Shown here one piece after another: positions 25,066 through 34,671 of a DNA stretch of 64,000 nucleotides. Each line of letters starts with the position of its first letter. Position 1 is the stretch's first letter. The stretch is taken from positions 1,922,001-1,986,000 of the forward strand of contig NZ_CP114778.1 of assembly GCF_027359395.1 (NCBI RefSeq), given 5' to 3'. The position numbers and the translations under genes are program-made. The stretch comes from Prochlorococcus marinus str. MIT 1013. GTDB lineage: Bacteria > Cyanobacteriota > Cyanobacteriia > PCC-6307 > Cyanobiaceae. Below the pieces are notes generated by a model that made no database searches, was not told the origin of the DNA, and saw only the letters and a list, made by a program, of their open reading frames with translations.

Positions 25066-25743
25066 GTGCATTTGTTAATTGCGGCTGCAGGGAGTGGAAG
25101 TCGAATGGGTGCTGATAAAAATAAGCTCCTTTTAAACGTTGCAGGCAAGACGGTTTTAGAGTGGACTTTGAAAGCAGCTTTTGACTCTAAAACAATTACA
25201 TGGATTGGAATTATTGGACAACCGAAAGACAAAAACTCTATATGTTCGATTCTTGATTATTCTGCAAATTCAGTCCAATGGATCAATGGGGGATCAACAA
25301 GACAGCAGTCAGTTCAGCTGGGATTAGCTTCCCTTCCAGATGATGCTAAGTCTGTTCTTATTCATGATGGAGCAAGATGCTTGGTGAGATCATTTGTTTT
25401 TGATGAAATTTCAAAGATTGTTTCCAATGGACAAGCTGTTATTGCTGCTTCTCAAGTAACGGACACTATAAAAAAGGTTAATAAAAATGGTGAGATTATT
25501 GAGAGTCCTCCTCGCTCAGATCTGTGGGCAGCACAGACACCTCAGGGCTTTCCAGTAAATAAACTGAAGCTTGCGCATAGTGAAGCAATCACTAAAGGAT
25601 GGCATGTAACCGATGATGCATCCTTATTTGAACGATTGGGATTGCCAGTGAAAATATATGATGCAGGGCCTTCAAATATTAAAGTGACAACCCCATTTGA
25701 TCTTGTTATTGCAGAGTCTTTATTGTCTACTTTAAAAGACTAA
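25066..25743 (+). CDS. ispD: 2-C-methyl-D-erythritol 4-phosphate cytidylyltransferase
   Basis: A 225-residue enzyme of the MEP isoprenoid pathway that joins CTP to MEP. The nucleotide-binding N-terminus reads [20 protein letters not shown], and [11 protein letters not shown] and AAQTPQGFP are further signatures. The start is GTG at 25066, with a GGAGAGG ribosome site about 8 nt upstream and an in-frame stop at 25039. The pathway feeds carotenoid, phytol (ChlG substrate) and quinone side chains. Its last 17 nt overlap the convergent peptidase gene. Confidence 0.95.
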   Translation: MHLLIAAAGSGSRMGADKNKLLLNVAGKTVLEWTLKAAFDSKTITWIGIIGQPKDKNSICSILDYSANSVQWINGGSTRQQSVQLGLASLPDDAKSVLIHDGARCLVRSFVFDEISKIVSNGQAVIAASQVTDTIKKVNKNGEIIESPPRSDLWAAQTPQGFPVNKLKLAHSEAITKGWHVTDDASLFERLGLPVKIYDAGPSNIKVTTPFDLVIAESLLSTLKD

Positions 25744-26602
25744 GTCTCCCTTTGTTGCCATCCAAGATAGCTTGACTACCTATTGGAAGCGATGCATTCC
25801 CACAACAGTGTCCAATGGGCAGATTTGAAACAATTGGGATTTTAAGGTCTTGTGTTCTATCTTTGAAAATATCAAGAAGCTCAAACGTCTTTCCTTTTTC
25901 GATGCCTTTCTCATTATTACAATTTATAAATGAGCCAAAACCTAAGCCAGATAGATGTTTTAAAACTCCAGCCAATCTCAAGTGGGTTAGCATTCTGTCA
26001 ATTCTGTAGGGAGCTTCTCCAATATCTTCGATGATTAAAATTGATTTTTTGAAATTTGGTAGATGTTGAGTTCCAATTAAGTGAGTCAGTACAGTTAGAT
26101 TAGCAACTATTAGATGCCCCTTTGAGACTCCGCCTCCCCATGGGTCTCCATAGATATCCGGTACACAATTGCCAAATAAAATTGATTTAAGTCTGTCTTT
26201 ACTCCAGTCTGGTTCGGCTCCCAACGTAGTGATTAGTGGACCATGAACTCCTCCCTGAAATCCACCTGCTAGCCTTGCAAGAAGTATGGAAGTTAAATCA
26301 GAAAAGCCAATCATCCAACCTTCTTTCCATGGTTGTCTTCTCTCTAGCAATCTTGCCGACCCCCACCCACCTCTAGCAAAAGCTAAAAGAGGGTAATGAT
26401 TTTTTGGGTGTAATTCATTAAATCTAACTTCATCATTACCTGCTAAATACCCCCATGACCTATCTATTGCATCAAGATGATGGCATATTAATCCCCACTC
26501 CTGAAGGACTTTTATCCCAGAGTGAATATCCTCGTTTTTAGTTAATGGCGAACTTGCGGCAACAATGTGGAAAAGATCGCCTTTTTTTAGAGGCTCAATC
26601 AT
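25727..26602 (-). CDS. LD-carboxypeptidase family protein (peptidase S66, MccF/LdcA-like)
   Basis: A 291-residue S66 serine peptidase. It shows the nucleophile in [12 protein letters not shown], the Glu in [17 protein letters not shown], and the His in [15 protein letters not shown], the usual Ser-Glu-His triad of the family. Known members cut the L,D-bond in murein tetrapeptides (LdcA) or inactivate microcin C (MccF). A peptidoglycan-recycling role is the simplest guess here. It shares 17 nt with convergent ispD and is followed by ubiA upstream on the same strand. The exact substrate is unknown. Confidence 0.88.
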   Translation of the reverse strand: MIEPLKKGDLFHIVAASSPLTKNEDIHSGIKVLQEWGLICHHLDAIDRSWGYLAGNDEVRFNELHPKNHYPLLAFARGGWGSARLLERRQPWKEGWMIGFSDLTSILLARLAGGFQGGVHGPLITTLGAEPDWSKDRLKSILFGNCVPDIYGDPWGGGVSKGHLIVANLTVLTHLIGTQHLPNFKKSILIIEDIGEAPYRIDRMLTHLRLAGVLKHLSGLGFGSFINCNNEKGIEKGKTFELLDIFKDRTQDLKIPIVSNLPIGHCCGNASLPIGSQAILDGNKGRLSLLK

Positions 26603-26627
26603 TTGCGAAGCTTGCTAAAGATATTAA

Positions 26628-27518
26628 TTAAATCAGTTTGCTGAAGATCATGCCAAGAAGTAATAAACTCCCAATACGGACTTGATTGCTGAAATGCAAA
26701 ACCGAAGTCTTAATACCTTTTGATCTTGAACTTAATAAAAAAACCTCTCTTTGCATTCCTAAAGTAGTTGTCAACCAAAAAGGCCAAAATATTAATCCTA
26801 AATTTGCTTTAAAAGCAGCAATAGCAAGAAAAGAACAGGTTAAAAAGTAGCAAAAAGAAACTGTTTTTATTGACTTTTTCCCGAGACTGATCGCACTACT
26901 ATTTAGGCCAATTACTTTGTCTTCGATCTCATCTGCCATTGCATAAACAGTATCAAAGCCGAAGGTCCAAAAAATAGTTGCTAGCCAACAAAATAATAAT
27001 GTTACTCCTCCTGCTAAAGAAGATTCACTTGCTGCCCAAGGAATTAGAACTGAAAAACCCCAGCAAATAGAGAGAATTAGTTGGGGATATTTAAACCATC
27101 TTTTTGCTGATGGATATAAAAGAATAAAAGGTAATGATAACGTTGCAAGTTGAAGGCATAAATTTCTACTTTCTGTTGGGATCCAAAGAACTATTAAAAG
27201 ACTAAAAAATAACATTAAAATTAGTAGTATCCATGCAGTCTTTAGAGATACTTTGTCATTAGCTAATGGTCTTTCTTTTGTTCTTATTACTTTCTTGTCA
27301 AACTTTCGGTCCCAAATATCATTAGCGATACATCCCGCACCGCTAACAAATAACCCACCTAAAGTTATTATTCCCAAAACGAATAGAGAAGGAGGGGCTT
27401 TAGGAGTTAACCAAAGAGACCAGCCAGCAGGAATGAGAAGTATCAATCTTCCACTTGGTTTGTTCCATCTAAGAAGTTGAAAATAATATCCAATTTTTTG
27501 AGTAAGAAGATTATTCAC
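26628..27518 (-). CDS. ubiA: 4-hydroxybenzoate polyprenyltransferase (UbiA), plastoquinone pathway
   Basis: A 296-residue membrane prenyltransferase. Asp-rich motif one is NDIWDRKFDKKV in the GAGCIANDIWD context, and motif two is DTVYAMADEIEDK. These fit UbiA proper rather than chlG or ctaB. In cyanobacteria it prenylates 4-hydroxybenzoate on the way to plastoquinone-9. Hydrophobic helices fill the rest. The gene lies 25 nt upstream of the LD-carboxypeptidase on the same strand and divergent from ppx. ATG start. Confidence 0.93.
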   Translation of the reverse strand: MNNLLTQKIGYYFQLLRWNKPSGRLILLIPAGWSLWLTPKAPPSLFVLGIITLGGLFVSGAGCIANDIWDRKFDKKVIRTKERPLANDKVSLKTAWILLILMLFFSLLIVLWIPTESRNLCLQLATLSLPFILLYPSAKRWFKYPQLILSICWGFSVLIPWAASESSLAGGVTLLFCWLATIFWTFGFDTVYAMADEIEDKVIGLNSSAISLGKKSIKTVSFCYFLTCSFLAIAAFKANLGLIFWPFWLTTTLGMQREVFLLSSRSKGIKTSVLHFSNQVRIGSLLLLGMIFSKLI

Positions 27519-27602
27519 AAAAATTCAAATTGATAATGATTTTTAAGGTCTTCTCAATGGGGTGCTGAGGGTGTCAGAGTATTGAGGTTAAACCTACTTA
27601 TT

Positions 27603-29222
27603 ATGTTAGGTGACTCAATAAATAATTCTATTGAATTGGATCTTGGAGAAAATCAAGATACAGAATTGTGTCGTGTAGCAACAATTGATATTGGCACCAA
27701 CTCAACTCATTTATTAATTGCAAAGCTTGAGCGAAAATTAAATACATTTAGTATTGACCTTGCAGAGAAATCGACAACACGACTAGGAGAAAGAGATCCT
27801 GAGACGGGAGAACTTACCTCCCTTGCTATGAATAGGGCTTTTTCAACATTAAAGAGGTTTAAGGATTTATCTGAAAGTTATAAAGTCGAGAGTCTTATCA
27901 TTGCCGCTACAAGTGCGGTTAGAGAAGCACCAAATGGGAGAATCTTTATTTCTGAAATAAAAAAGAAGATAGGCTTAGATGTTGAATTGATAAGCGGAGC
28001 AGAAGAAGCAAGATTGATTTATTTAGGTGTACTTTCAGGGATGCAATTTGAAAATAAACCTCATCTAGTTCTTGATATTGGAGGAGGTTCGACAGAATTA
28101 ATCCTTGCTGATAGCTCTGAAGCACGAGCATTAACAAGTACAAAGATTGGAGCAGTAAGATTACAAAGAGAATTTATTAAAAAAGATCCAATATCCTCTC
28201 AGACTGAATTGTTTTTAAGATCATTTATTAGGGGTTCTATGGAGTCTGCAATTGATAAAGTATCTAAGAGAATTGAAGTAGGTGAGACACCAGTTTTAGT
28301 TGCAACTAGTGGAACTGCAATGGCTATTGGTGCATTGATATCTAATAAAGAAAATCATATTCAATCAAAATTACAAGGATATAAAATATCAAAAAATAAT
28401 TTGGATATAATTGTTAGTCAGTTAATAAAAATGACATCTTCTGAACGGAGTGAATTATCCTCATTAAGTGAAAGAAGATCTGAGATTATTGTCCCTGGGG
28501 CTTTGATTTTACAAACCATAATGGATATGGTTAAAGTAAATGAAATTATTTTAAGTGAAAGGGCCCTTCGTGAGGGATTAGTCGTTGATTGGATGTGTCG
28601 TAATAATTATTTAAAAGATCAGTTGAGCTTTCAAGGATCAATAAGAGAAAGAACAGTTATTCATCAATCTAAAAGATTTGGTGTTAATTCAAAACGATCA
28701 AAAAGGGTGTCAGAATTTGCCCTTGCTTTTTATGATAAGACTAAGGGGATTTTGCATAATGATAGTGGTCAAGGCAGAGATCTTTTGTGGGCAGCAGCTA
28801 AACTTCACTCTTGTGGAAAACATATCAATATAAGTTCATATCACAAGCATTCTTGGTATTTAATCAGACATGGAGAGCTCTTGGGATATTCCCAAAGTGA
28901 GCATTTAATGGTCGCTGCTATTGCAAGATATCATAGGAAAAGTTTTCCAAAAAAAAGACATGAATCTTGGCAATTATTGATTGATGAAAGTCAAAGAAGT
29001 TTGGTTGCTGAAATGTCTTTACTTCTTCGCCTTTCATGCGCTTTGGATAGAAGGCCAGAACCTTTAATAGCAAAAATAGTTATTGAAGCTAATAATAAGA
29101 AAGTTAATATAGATCTTATTCCTAATGAATTAGGCCAAAATTTAGATCTTGAGAAATGGAGCTTAACAAAGGCAGCTTTACTGATTAAGAAAATTAAAGA
29201 TGTTGATATAAATATACTTTAA
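27603..29222 (+). CDS. ppx: Exopolyphosphatase / pppGpp phosphohydrolase (Ppx/GppA)
   Basis: A protein of 539 residues from ATG 27603. A TTG at 27582 would add seven residues. The N-terminal ASKHA domain shows ATIDIGTNSTHLLIA, AATSAVREAPNG and LVLDIGGGSTELIL, the two phosphate-binding loops. The C-terminal part, from about residue 330, is an HD-like helical domain (AAKLHSCGKHINISSYHKHSWYLI). It releases phosphate from polyphosphate, relevant to phosphorus-poor oceans. The stop overlaps the convergent RodZ-like gene by 4 nt. Confidence 0.94.
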   Translation: MLGDSINNSIELDLGENQDTELCRVATIDIGTNSTHLLIAKLERKLNTFSIDLAEKSTTRLGERDPETGELTSLAMNRAFSTLKRFKDLSESYKVESLIIAATSAVREAPNGRIFISEIKKKIGLDVELISGAEEARLIYLGVLSGMQFENKPHLVLDIGGGSTELILADSSEARALTSTKIGAVRLQREFIKKDPISSQTELFLRSFIRGSMESAIDKVSKRIEVGETPVLVATSGTAMAIGALISNKENHIQSKLQGYKISKNNLDIIVSQLIKMTSSERSELSSLSERRSEIIVPGALILQTIMDMVKVNEIILSERALREGLVVDWMCRNNYLKDQLSFQGSIRERTVIHQSKRFGVNSKRSKRVSEFALAFYDKTKGILHNDSGQGRDLLWAAAKLHSCGKHINISSYHKHSWYLIRHGELLGYSQSEHLMVAAIARYHRKSFPKKRHESWQLLIDESQRSLVAEMSLLLRLSCALDRRPEPLIAKIVIEANNKKVNIDLIPNELGQNLDLEKWSLTKAALLIKKIKDVDINIL

Positions 29223-29716
29223 AAATATGTGTTTTTATCTAATAAAAAGACATGACTTCGCTGGGGGTTGGTCGAATCATTTTGCACTCCTTGAATATAT
29301 TTTAATACCATAAATGAAGTGAATAATCCTAAAGCACCAGAAAAAATTACCATGCTCAATGGATTAAAATTCCTTTTTTTTCTAGTATTTTTCTTCTTAA
29401 TCACAGGGATAGGTTTAGGGTCATTATTTTTCTTTTCATTAAGTTCTTCAAGAATAAAACTTGTATCTAAGTTCAATTTCTCAGCTATTCTTCGAACCAT
29501 TGCTCTGATAAAAACTTTTTCAGGAAGAGCGCTTTCATCTCCTGATTCAAGTGCAATTAATTGTTCTTTCCCAATTCTAAGTGATGAAGATAGATCCTCT
29601 AATGAAAGATTTCTGCCTTGTCGGGCTTCTCTGAGAAACTCACCAACGGTTTGTAATGCCGTTTTTTTATTTGCGACATAATTACCATCGCTTTTTTTTT
29701 CATCACTTTTTTCCAA
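29219..29716 (-). CDS. RodZ-like helix-turn-helix membrane protein
   Basis: A 165-residue protein from TTG 29716. Residues about 24-88 form an HTH_25-type domain (VGEFLREARQGRNLSLEDLSSSLRIGKEQLIALE, then PEKVFIRAMVRRIAEKL). A basic linker and one membrane helix (LSMVIFSGALGLFTSFMVL) follow near residue 120, with a short tail outside. The layout is RodZ-like (cytoplasmic HTH, single helix), but it lacks the large periplasmic part of E. coli RodZ. RodZ organises MreB in rod-shaped cells; Prochlorococcus is near-spherical, so the function is open. It is convergent with ppx. Confidence 0.82.
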   Translation of the reverse strand: MEKSDEKKSDGNYVANKKTALQTVGEFLREARQGRNLSLEDLSSSLRIGKEQLIALESGDESALPEKVFIRAMVRRIAEKLNLDTSFILEELNEKKNNDPKPIPVIKKKNTRKKRNFNPLSMVIFSGALGLFTSFMVLKYIQGVQNDSTNPQRSHVFLLDKNTYF

Positions 29717-29834
29717 TTAAAAACCTTTATGGTATTAAGTACATTCTAAAGGCTCTGTAAAGTCGTTTGTCTCTAAAAGATCATTTATCTCTGGCTTTAA
29801 AGATTGTTAAGAAATATTCCTTGGTTTTTGTTAT

Positions 29835-30587
29835 TTAACACGGCCTAAATAAATGAGAATGAGTTGGATTATATAGTTTTGATCTATTATTCCCGATCTT
29901 TAATGTTGGACTAATTATGTATAATGTTGTTCTGATTAAATTTTTTTCTTGAGATATTTTTGCCATCTCTCTCAAAGGTATAATTTTTATCCATTCGTCT
30001 GGCCAAGTTACTCTATATGCAATAGCTACAGGAGTATTTGCAGGATAATACTTTATAAGTATGGATTGAACTTCTTCCACATGTCTTGCACTTAGGTACA
30101 GACATAAAGAGGACTGAATAGAAGCTAGCTTTTGAAGACTTTCTTTCTCTGGTTTTCCTGTCCTGCCATCAGCTCTGCTAAGTATTATGGTCTGGGTTAA
30201 ATCTGGAATTGTTAGTTCGAATCCTAAAGTTGCAGCTGTTGCCTGATAGGCACTCACTCCAGGAACCACCTCTACTTCAATCCCTTCATCATTTAATCTA
30301 CATATTTGTTCTGATATTGCTCCATATAAGCAAGGATCACCATCGTGGAGACGAACAATTTTTTTACCTTCCTTGTGCTTTGTAATTAAGATCAAAATTA
30401 TCTCTTCTAGAGTTAATGAGCTTGTCTTTATCTTTTCACAATTATCTTTAACAAGTTTTGTGATTTGTTTAGGAATGAGAGAATCTGTCCAAACAAGAAC
30501 ATCAGCTGTTTTTAGTCTTTGTTGAGCTCGTATTGTCATTAAATCTAAAGCGCCTGGCCCTGCTCCTACAATTGAAATCGGATTCAT
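29835..30587 (-). CDS. cobM: Precorrin-4 C11-methyltransferase (CobM)
   Basis: A 250-residue tetrapyrrole methylase. The N-terminal SAM-binding region reads [21 protein letters not shown], and the family glycine-rich pieces [12 protein letters not shown] and [15 protein letters not shown] are present. These match CobM/CbiF, which methylates C11 of the corrin ring. In Prochlorococcus it serves pseudocobalamin synthesis. Its start overlaps the lgt stop by 4 nt (ATGA), giving coupling of lgt and cobM. No other cob genes are adjacent. Confidence 0.93.
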   Translation of the reverse strand: MNPISIVGAGPGALDLMTIRAQQRLKTADVLVWTDSLIPKQITKLVKDNCEKIKTSSLTLEEIILILITKHKEGKKIVRLHDGDPCLYGAISEQICRLNDEGIEVEVVPGVSAYQATAATLGFELTIPDLTQTIILSRADGRTGKPEKESLQKLASIQSSLCLYLSARHVEEVQSILIKYYPANTPVAIAYRVTWPDEWIKIIPLREMAKISQEKNLIRTTLYIISPTLKIGNNRSKLYNPTHSHLFRPC

Positions 30588-31498
30588 TGATTTCTCCTGT
30601 TAATTAAGGAAGGATCAGGGAGTACTTTTTTAGAAATGTAAATTCTCCATATTCCTAATAAACCTGCACTAATTAAAAACAAGCTAATCAATTGTGCTAT
30701 CCGTAGCCCTCCCGCGCAAAAAGGTGGAACTCCACCCAAGCAGAGAGGATCTGTTCTTAGGGCTTCTATCCATAACCTTCCTAAACTGTAAGTGATCAAA
30801 TATAAGCAGCTTAAAGTCCCAGATGGGATAGTAAGTTCTTTTTTAACTGACTTTCTAAAAAGAAAAATTAGTATGCAAAAAACAAAAATGTTCCATACTG
30901 ATTCATAAAGAAAAGTAGGGTGAAAATATTCTTGTGCGGAGAATATTTCTGGCCTGAATTCATAAGGTATAAATAATTTCCAGGGTAAGTTTGTAGGTAT
31001 ACCAAAAGCTTCATTATTAAAAAAATTTCCCCATCTACCTATTGCTTGGCCTAAAGCAACTGAGGGGACCAAAACATCGATAACAGCCCAAAAAGATTCT
31101 TTTTTCCAGCGGCAAAAAAATATAATGGATAATGTACCCATTATCAGTGCTCCATGTATTGCAATTCCTCCTCCCCAAATTTCTATAGCACTGGGAATAG
31201 GAATATTTAAGCTTAGGAAATTAATAGAACTCCAGAAGTTTTTACCAGTGTAGTTTCTCCATTCAAATGCAACATAATAAATTCTTGCACCAATTACAGA
31301 TGCCAAAACTAAAATAGGAAGTAAATCGTTAATAAGGCTTTTTTTTAATCCTTTTTTTGATGCTAATTCACCTGATAAATTTAAACCTGCTAAAACCGAA
31401 ATGGCTATTAGCAATCCATACCATCTTAAAGAAAAAGGCCCTAGTTGAAACAACTCAGGCCCAGGTGATCTAAGCGCTAAAAAAATATTTTCCATCAA
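30584..31498 (-). CDS. lgt: Prolipoprotein diacylglyceryl transferase
   Basis: A 304-residue membrane protein with seven expected helices. It transfers diacylglycerol to the lipobox cysteine of lipoprotein precursors. The signature [13 protein letters not shown] follows [20 protein letters not shown] carries a conserved Arg region. The gene lies between petA (10 nt upstream) and cobM (4-nt overlap), so it appears to be read with petCA. Lipoproteins in the window that need it include the gene at 9801 and the one at 12191. Confidence 0.96.
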   Translation of the reverse strand: MMENIFLALRSPGPELFQLGPFSLRWYGLLIAISVLAGLNLSGELASKKGLKKSLINDLLPILVLASVIGARIYYVAFEWRNYTGKNFWSSINFLSLNIPIPSAIEIWGGGIAIHGALIMGTLSIIFFCRWKKESFWAVIDVLVPSVALGQAIGRWGNFFNNEAFGIPTNLPWKLFIPYEFRPEIFSAQEYFHPTFLYESVWNIFVFCILIFLFRKSVKKELTIPSGTLSCLYLITYSLGRLWIEALRTDPLCLGGVPPFCAGGLRIAQLISLFLISAGLLGIWRIYISKKVLPDPSLINRRNQ

Positions 31499-31508
31499 CT
31501 ATTTGAAG

Positions 31509-32474
31509 TTATATTCCTTCAGCAGCTTGAACCTTTTCAACTTGTTTCTTTTTAAGAACCAACATTATTTGTGATAAACCAACTCCTATAAAGAAAATTA
31601 TCATTCCAATAACTCTTGCTTTGCTTTGTAGAACTATTTCTTTGTCAAGTTGACCAAAGCCTCCAACATTAGGATCTTCCGTTAATTTGGCACCTTTCTC
31701 GATAATGTCACCTTCTTTAACTAATAATGAAGTCCCTGCAGGAATATTTTCTGCAAAACTTTCTCCTTCTTCATTATTTAGATTAATAATTTGTGTACCA
31801 TCTTCATTTGTATCAATTGAGCTTATTGTTCCAGAATTGGTTGCTGTAAACATATTGTTATTGCTCTTTTCGCCAGTTGGATAAACTTGACCTCTTCCTC
31901 TATTACCTCCTACATGAATTGAATACTTTCCAAAGTTGAAATTTTTGTCTTTTCTAGGATCAGGTGAAAGTACAGGGAAGACAATCTCTCTGTTTTGATC
32001 ACCAGGTAAAGGGCCTACTAAAATAATATTTTCTTGTTCCTCGCTGTATTGAGTGAAGTAAACACCTTGTGTTTCTTCTTTTATTTCATCAGTCCATCTT
32101 TCTTGAGGAGCAAGTTTAAATCCGTCAGGAAGCATTACAACTGCCCCAACTTGGAGAGGGACTTTGCTGCCATCAGCTCCAATTTCTTGTAAATCCTTTT
32201 TGTAAGGTATTTCTACGACTGTTTTGAAAACACTATCAGCAGCAACTGACTGAGGTACTTCAGCTCTAGTAGGCATACTTGCTACATGACAATTAGCGCA
32301 AACAATTTTTCCAGTTGCCTCTCTAGGATTTTCGAATTTTTGCTGCGCCCAAAATGGATATGCCCAACTTGGTTGTGGAACTAAGAATATTGAAAATCCA
32401 AGAACAACTGAACAAAGGAAAAGTTTTAATGAACGACTCATGGTTTTAGAAGTGGTATTGAAGTTTTTTTTCAT
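31509..32474 (-). CDS. petA: Cytochrome f precursor
   Basis: A 321-residue precursor of the c-type cytochrome of the b6f complex. The signal peptide of about 38 residues ends with PSWA, and the mature protein starts YPFWAQQ (Y39 as axial heme ligand). The heme motif CANCH is at residues 59-63. The mature length (~283 residues) and the single C-terminal membrane helix, then [10 protein letters not shown], are standard. It passes electrons from the Rieske protein to plastocyanin. It follows petC by 7 nt and lies upstream of lgt. Confidence 0.98.
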   Translation of the reverse strand: MKKNFNTTSKTMSRSLKLFLCSVVLGFSIFLVPQPSWAYPFWAQQKFENPREATGKIVCANCHVASMPTRAEVPQSVAADSVFKTVVEIPYKKDLQEIGADGSKVPLQVGAVVMLPDGFKLAPQERWTDEIKEETQGVYFTQYSEEQENIILVGPLPGDQNREIVFPVLSPDPRKDKNFNFGKYSIHVGGNRGRGQVYPTGEKSNNNMFTATNSGTISSIDTNEDGTQIINLNNEEGESFAENIPAGTSLLVKEGDIIEKGAKLTEDPNVGGFGQLDKEIVLQSKARVIGMIIFFIGVGLSQIMLVLKKKQVEKVQAAEGI

Positions 32475-32481
32475 TTATTTA

Positions 32482-33018
32482 TCAACCCCACCAAGGATCA
32501 ATACCAGTTCGAAAATCAGTTTCTGTCCACTGACTTATTAGAACTTGATCATCCTCGACTGAGACATGAGCTAAAGCTAGTGATAGAGGGGCTGGACCTC
32601 TTACAACTTTCCCTGTCTCATCATATTGACTTCCATGACATGGACACATGTATTTATTTGCACCGCTATTCCAAGGCACTACACAGCCAAGGTGTGTACA
32701 AATAGCATTGATCCCATAACTAGTTATTGCATCCTCGCCTTCAACTATTAGATAGGTAGGGTCACCTTTAAGACCTTGGACTAAACTCCTGTCTCCAACT
32801 GGATGAGTAGATAGCCATGCACTTGCCTTTACTGGATTGCCTAGCTCATCCTTAGCATTCGTTCCACCTCCACCTCCACCGGCTCTGTAGGGAGTGAAGT
32901 ATTGAGCTACTGGATATAAAGCTCCTAAGGCAACCCCTGTGACGGTACCAAAGGTAAGCAAGTTCATGAACTGCCTTCTGCCCATTGAGGGCACATCTGC
33001 AGCATTCATTTGTGTCAT
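32482..33018 (-). CDS. petC: Cytochrome b6f Rieske iron-sulfur protein
   Basis: A 178-residue protein. A twin-arginine motif GRRQF (R14-R15) precedes the single membrane helix, so it is likely a Tat substrate with an uncleaved anchor. The [2Fe-2S] ligands are C107 and H109 in CTHLGC and C125 and H128 in CPCHGS, with the disulfide cysteines C112 and C127. A glycine-rich hinge (AGGGGGGTN) lies between anchor and soluble domain. petA follows 7 nt downstream. The gene is divergent from the DUF3067 gene, and tatC lies just past it. Confidence 0.98.
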   Translation of the reverse strand: MTQMNAADVPSMGRRQFMNLLTFGTVTGVALGALYPVAQYFTPYRAGGGGGGTNAKDELGNPVKASAWLSTHPVGDRSLVQGLKGDPTYLIVEGEDAITSYGINAICTHLGCVVPWNSGANKYMCPCHGSQYDETGKVVRGPAPLSLALAHVSVEDDQVLISQWTETDFRTGIDPWWG

Positions 33019-33100
33019 TACAGATGTTCACCTGAGTTCTGATATTAGACCAGAATGGACACCAAAAGTTTATTAATCTCTGCCAAGACTGGCTTTTGAC

Positions 33101-33463
33101 ATGAGTTTTAAATCTAATGAGTTAAATTTTGGCAGCTCATCTTCTTCAATTCCCTTGGAAGTAGACGAGGTAGTGGGGTGCTTAAGAAGGCGATGGGGTG
33201 TCACATATGATTTGAAATTGTTAATCAAAAAAGACAGAATATATTTACAAATGATGTGGGGATTTTTAGAACAACAATCTTTCCCATTGGAGGAAGAGAC
33301 CTTTCGAGAAAATTTGAATCGAACTTTAGAAATTATTAATCGTGCAGGTCAATCGGATTTCGTAAGAAATTGGTTGGAAAATGTACAGGCAAAGCCAAGA
33401 CTTGGAAGAGCAATAACCTTACGGTTGCCTATGGATCAAAGGATGGACGAATTTGTCCTTTGA
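33101..33463 (+). CDS. DUF3067 family protein
   Basis: A 120-residue protein conserved in cyanobacteria and plastids. Marks are VVGCLRRRWGVTYDLKLLIKKDRIYLQMMWG and the C-terminal GRAITLRLPMDQRMDEFVL. No function is established to my knowledge. It is divergent from petC with a shared promoter region of 82 nt, and its last 35 nt overlap the convergent tatC. Its position between the Rieske gene and tatC suggests a role in thylakoid protein maturation, but that is inference (see findings). ATG start. Confidence 0.85.
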   Translation: MSFKSNELNFGSSSSSIPLEVDEVVGCLRRRWGVTYDLKLLIKKDRIYLQMMWGFLEQQSFPLEEETFRENLNRTLEIINRAGQSDFVRNWLENVQAKPRLGRAITLRLPMDQRMDEFVL

Positions 33464-34148
33464 GATTTGTTGTTAAAGCCACTAACCCAATTCCAACAAA
33501 AAACAAAAAAGTTATCGATGATGATAGAAGAAGCATGGTTATGGGATCAGTCGATGGAGTTAAAACAGCTCCTGCAACTGCTGAAGCCATAACTACTAAT
33601 CGCCATGCTGTTAGCATCTTTTTCCAAGAAATTATTTCTAAGAAACCTAATATCAATTGAAGGATTGGTAACTGGAAGGCTAAACCAGTTGAAAGCATAA
33701 GCAGAAGTACAAAATCTAAATATTTTTCTATTGACCAAAGTGGTTCAACAACATCAGCACCATAATTTATAAGAAAGCCCAAAGCGGCAGGTATCAAAGC
33801 CTTCCATGCAAAGAAAATTCCTAAGAAAAATAAAATTGCTGAACCAGCAACAGAGGGGGCTATTAGAAGTTTTTCTTTTTTAGTTAGCCCAGGAAGGATG
33901 AACTTTAAAAATTGGTAAAGTATAAAAGGGAGGGAAATAGTAAGCCCCCCATAACCTGCAACTTTTATTGAAGTAAATAAGAATTCACCTGGCGCTACTT
34001 GTAAAAATTGTATTTTTCCTGCCGGTATCTCCAATGCCTGTACAAGCCTTCTAACAAATAACAAGCAAAAACCTGATGATATAAGAATTGCAATGAGACT
34101 CTTTAGTATCCTTTGGCGAAGTTCTTCAAGATGATCAACTAAAGGCAT
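33429..34148 (-). CDS. tatC: Sec-independent protein translocase TatC
   Basis: A 239-residue protein with six membrane helices. The N-terminal signature MPLVDHLEELRQRILKSLI, with the conserved glutamate pair, is typical of TatC, the receptor of the twin-arginine translocase. Tat substrates in this window include petC and the lipoprotein at 12191. The canonical ATG is at 34148. The frame is open upstream for about 31 more codons with a KAPPPIR-like region but contains no ATG, GTG or TTG. The 3' end overlaps the DUF3067 gene by 35 nt. tatA/B are not in this window. Confidence 0.95.
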   Translation of the reverse strand: MPLVDHLEELRQRILKSLIAILISSGFCLLFVRRLVQALEIPAGKIQFLQVAPGEFLFTSIKVAGYGGLTISLPFILYQFLKFILPGLTKKEKLLIAPSVAGSAILFFLGIFFAWKALIPAALGFLINYGADVVEPLWSIEKYLDFVLLLMLSTGLAFQLPILQLILGFLEIISWKKMLTAWRLVVMASAVAGAVLTPSTDPITMLLLSSSITFLFFVGIGLVALTTNLKGQIRPSFDP

Positions 34149-34374
34149 CTCAAGGGATTGAAATGGCTCAACTGAACTAGCTTTTTCCTTTATCCTGATA
34201 GGAGGAGGAGCTTTAAAAATATTTTCTTTTTTGTTGGAGCTATTCAGGTTGATTTAGTTAATGAGGTTATTTTAGTAGAAAATTCAGTTTGCAAGCATGC
34301 AAAAAACTTTTCTATCTTTTTTATGAAAAAATAATTAGATAAATTATTTGTATTCAACTATAGGAAAGATTTTT

Positions 34375-34671
34375 TTATTTGTTTTTTGTCGGGTCAGGCA
34401 AAATAAAAGGTGGACAATCATTTAATGAAGATTCACCATAACTTGCATATTCTTTGTAGCCTCCCATTTTCCCATTGGTTTTCATTAAAGCGCTGGTAAA
34501 TGCCAATAAAAGGAAGACAGTTGGAGCTCCAATAATTAATGCCGCTCCGAATGCATATCCAATTAAGAATTCTGGGAAAGAATGATTACCTAGAAACTCA
34601 TGAGTGCCTAGCAAAAAGTCAATCATTTTCATCTTGTCTAATGAAGCTGATAGTAAGTCATTGAAGTTCAC
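34375..34671 (-). CDS. Small predicted membrane protein, unknown
   Basis: A protein of about 98 residues from a GTG at 34671 whose GTGA overlaps the stop of the upstream RqcH gene. A later ATG at 34632 gives 85 residues. It has one or two hydrophobic helices (EFLIGYAFGAALIIGAPTVFLLLAFTSAL) and then a polar tail with GGYKEYASYGESSLN and a proline-rich end. It has the size and look of a small thylakoid or photosystem-associated protein, but I cannot match it to a named subunit. Overlap with RqcH suggests co-transcription. Confidence 0.6.
   Translation of the reverse strand: MNFNDLLSASLDKMKMIDFLLGTHEFLGNHSFPEFLIGYAFGAALIIGAPTVFLLLAFTSALMKTNGKMGGYKEYASYGESSLNDCPPFILPDPTKNK

Noticed and set aside
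27582-27602. Seven extra N-terminal codons of ppx from TTG
   Set aside because: The ATG at 27603 matches the usual length, and the extra residues are not like other family members. Kept only as an alternative.
30210-30250. A T-arm-like GTTCGAATCC at about 30215 as a tRNA
   Set aside because: It lies within cobM with no acceptor or anticodon stem around it.
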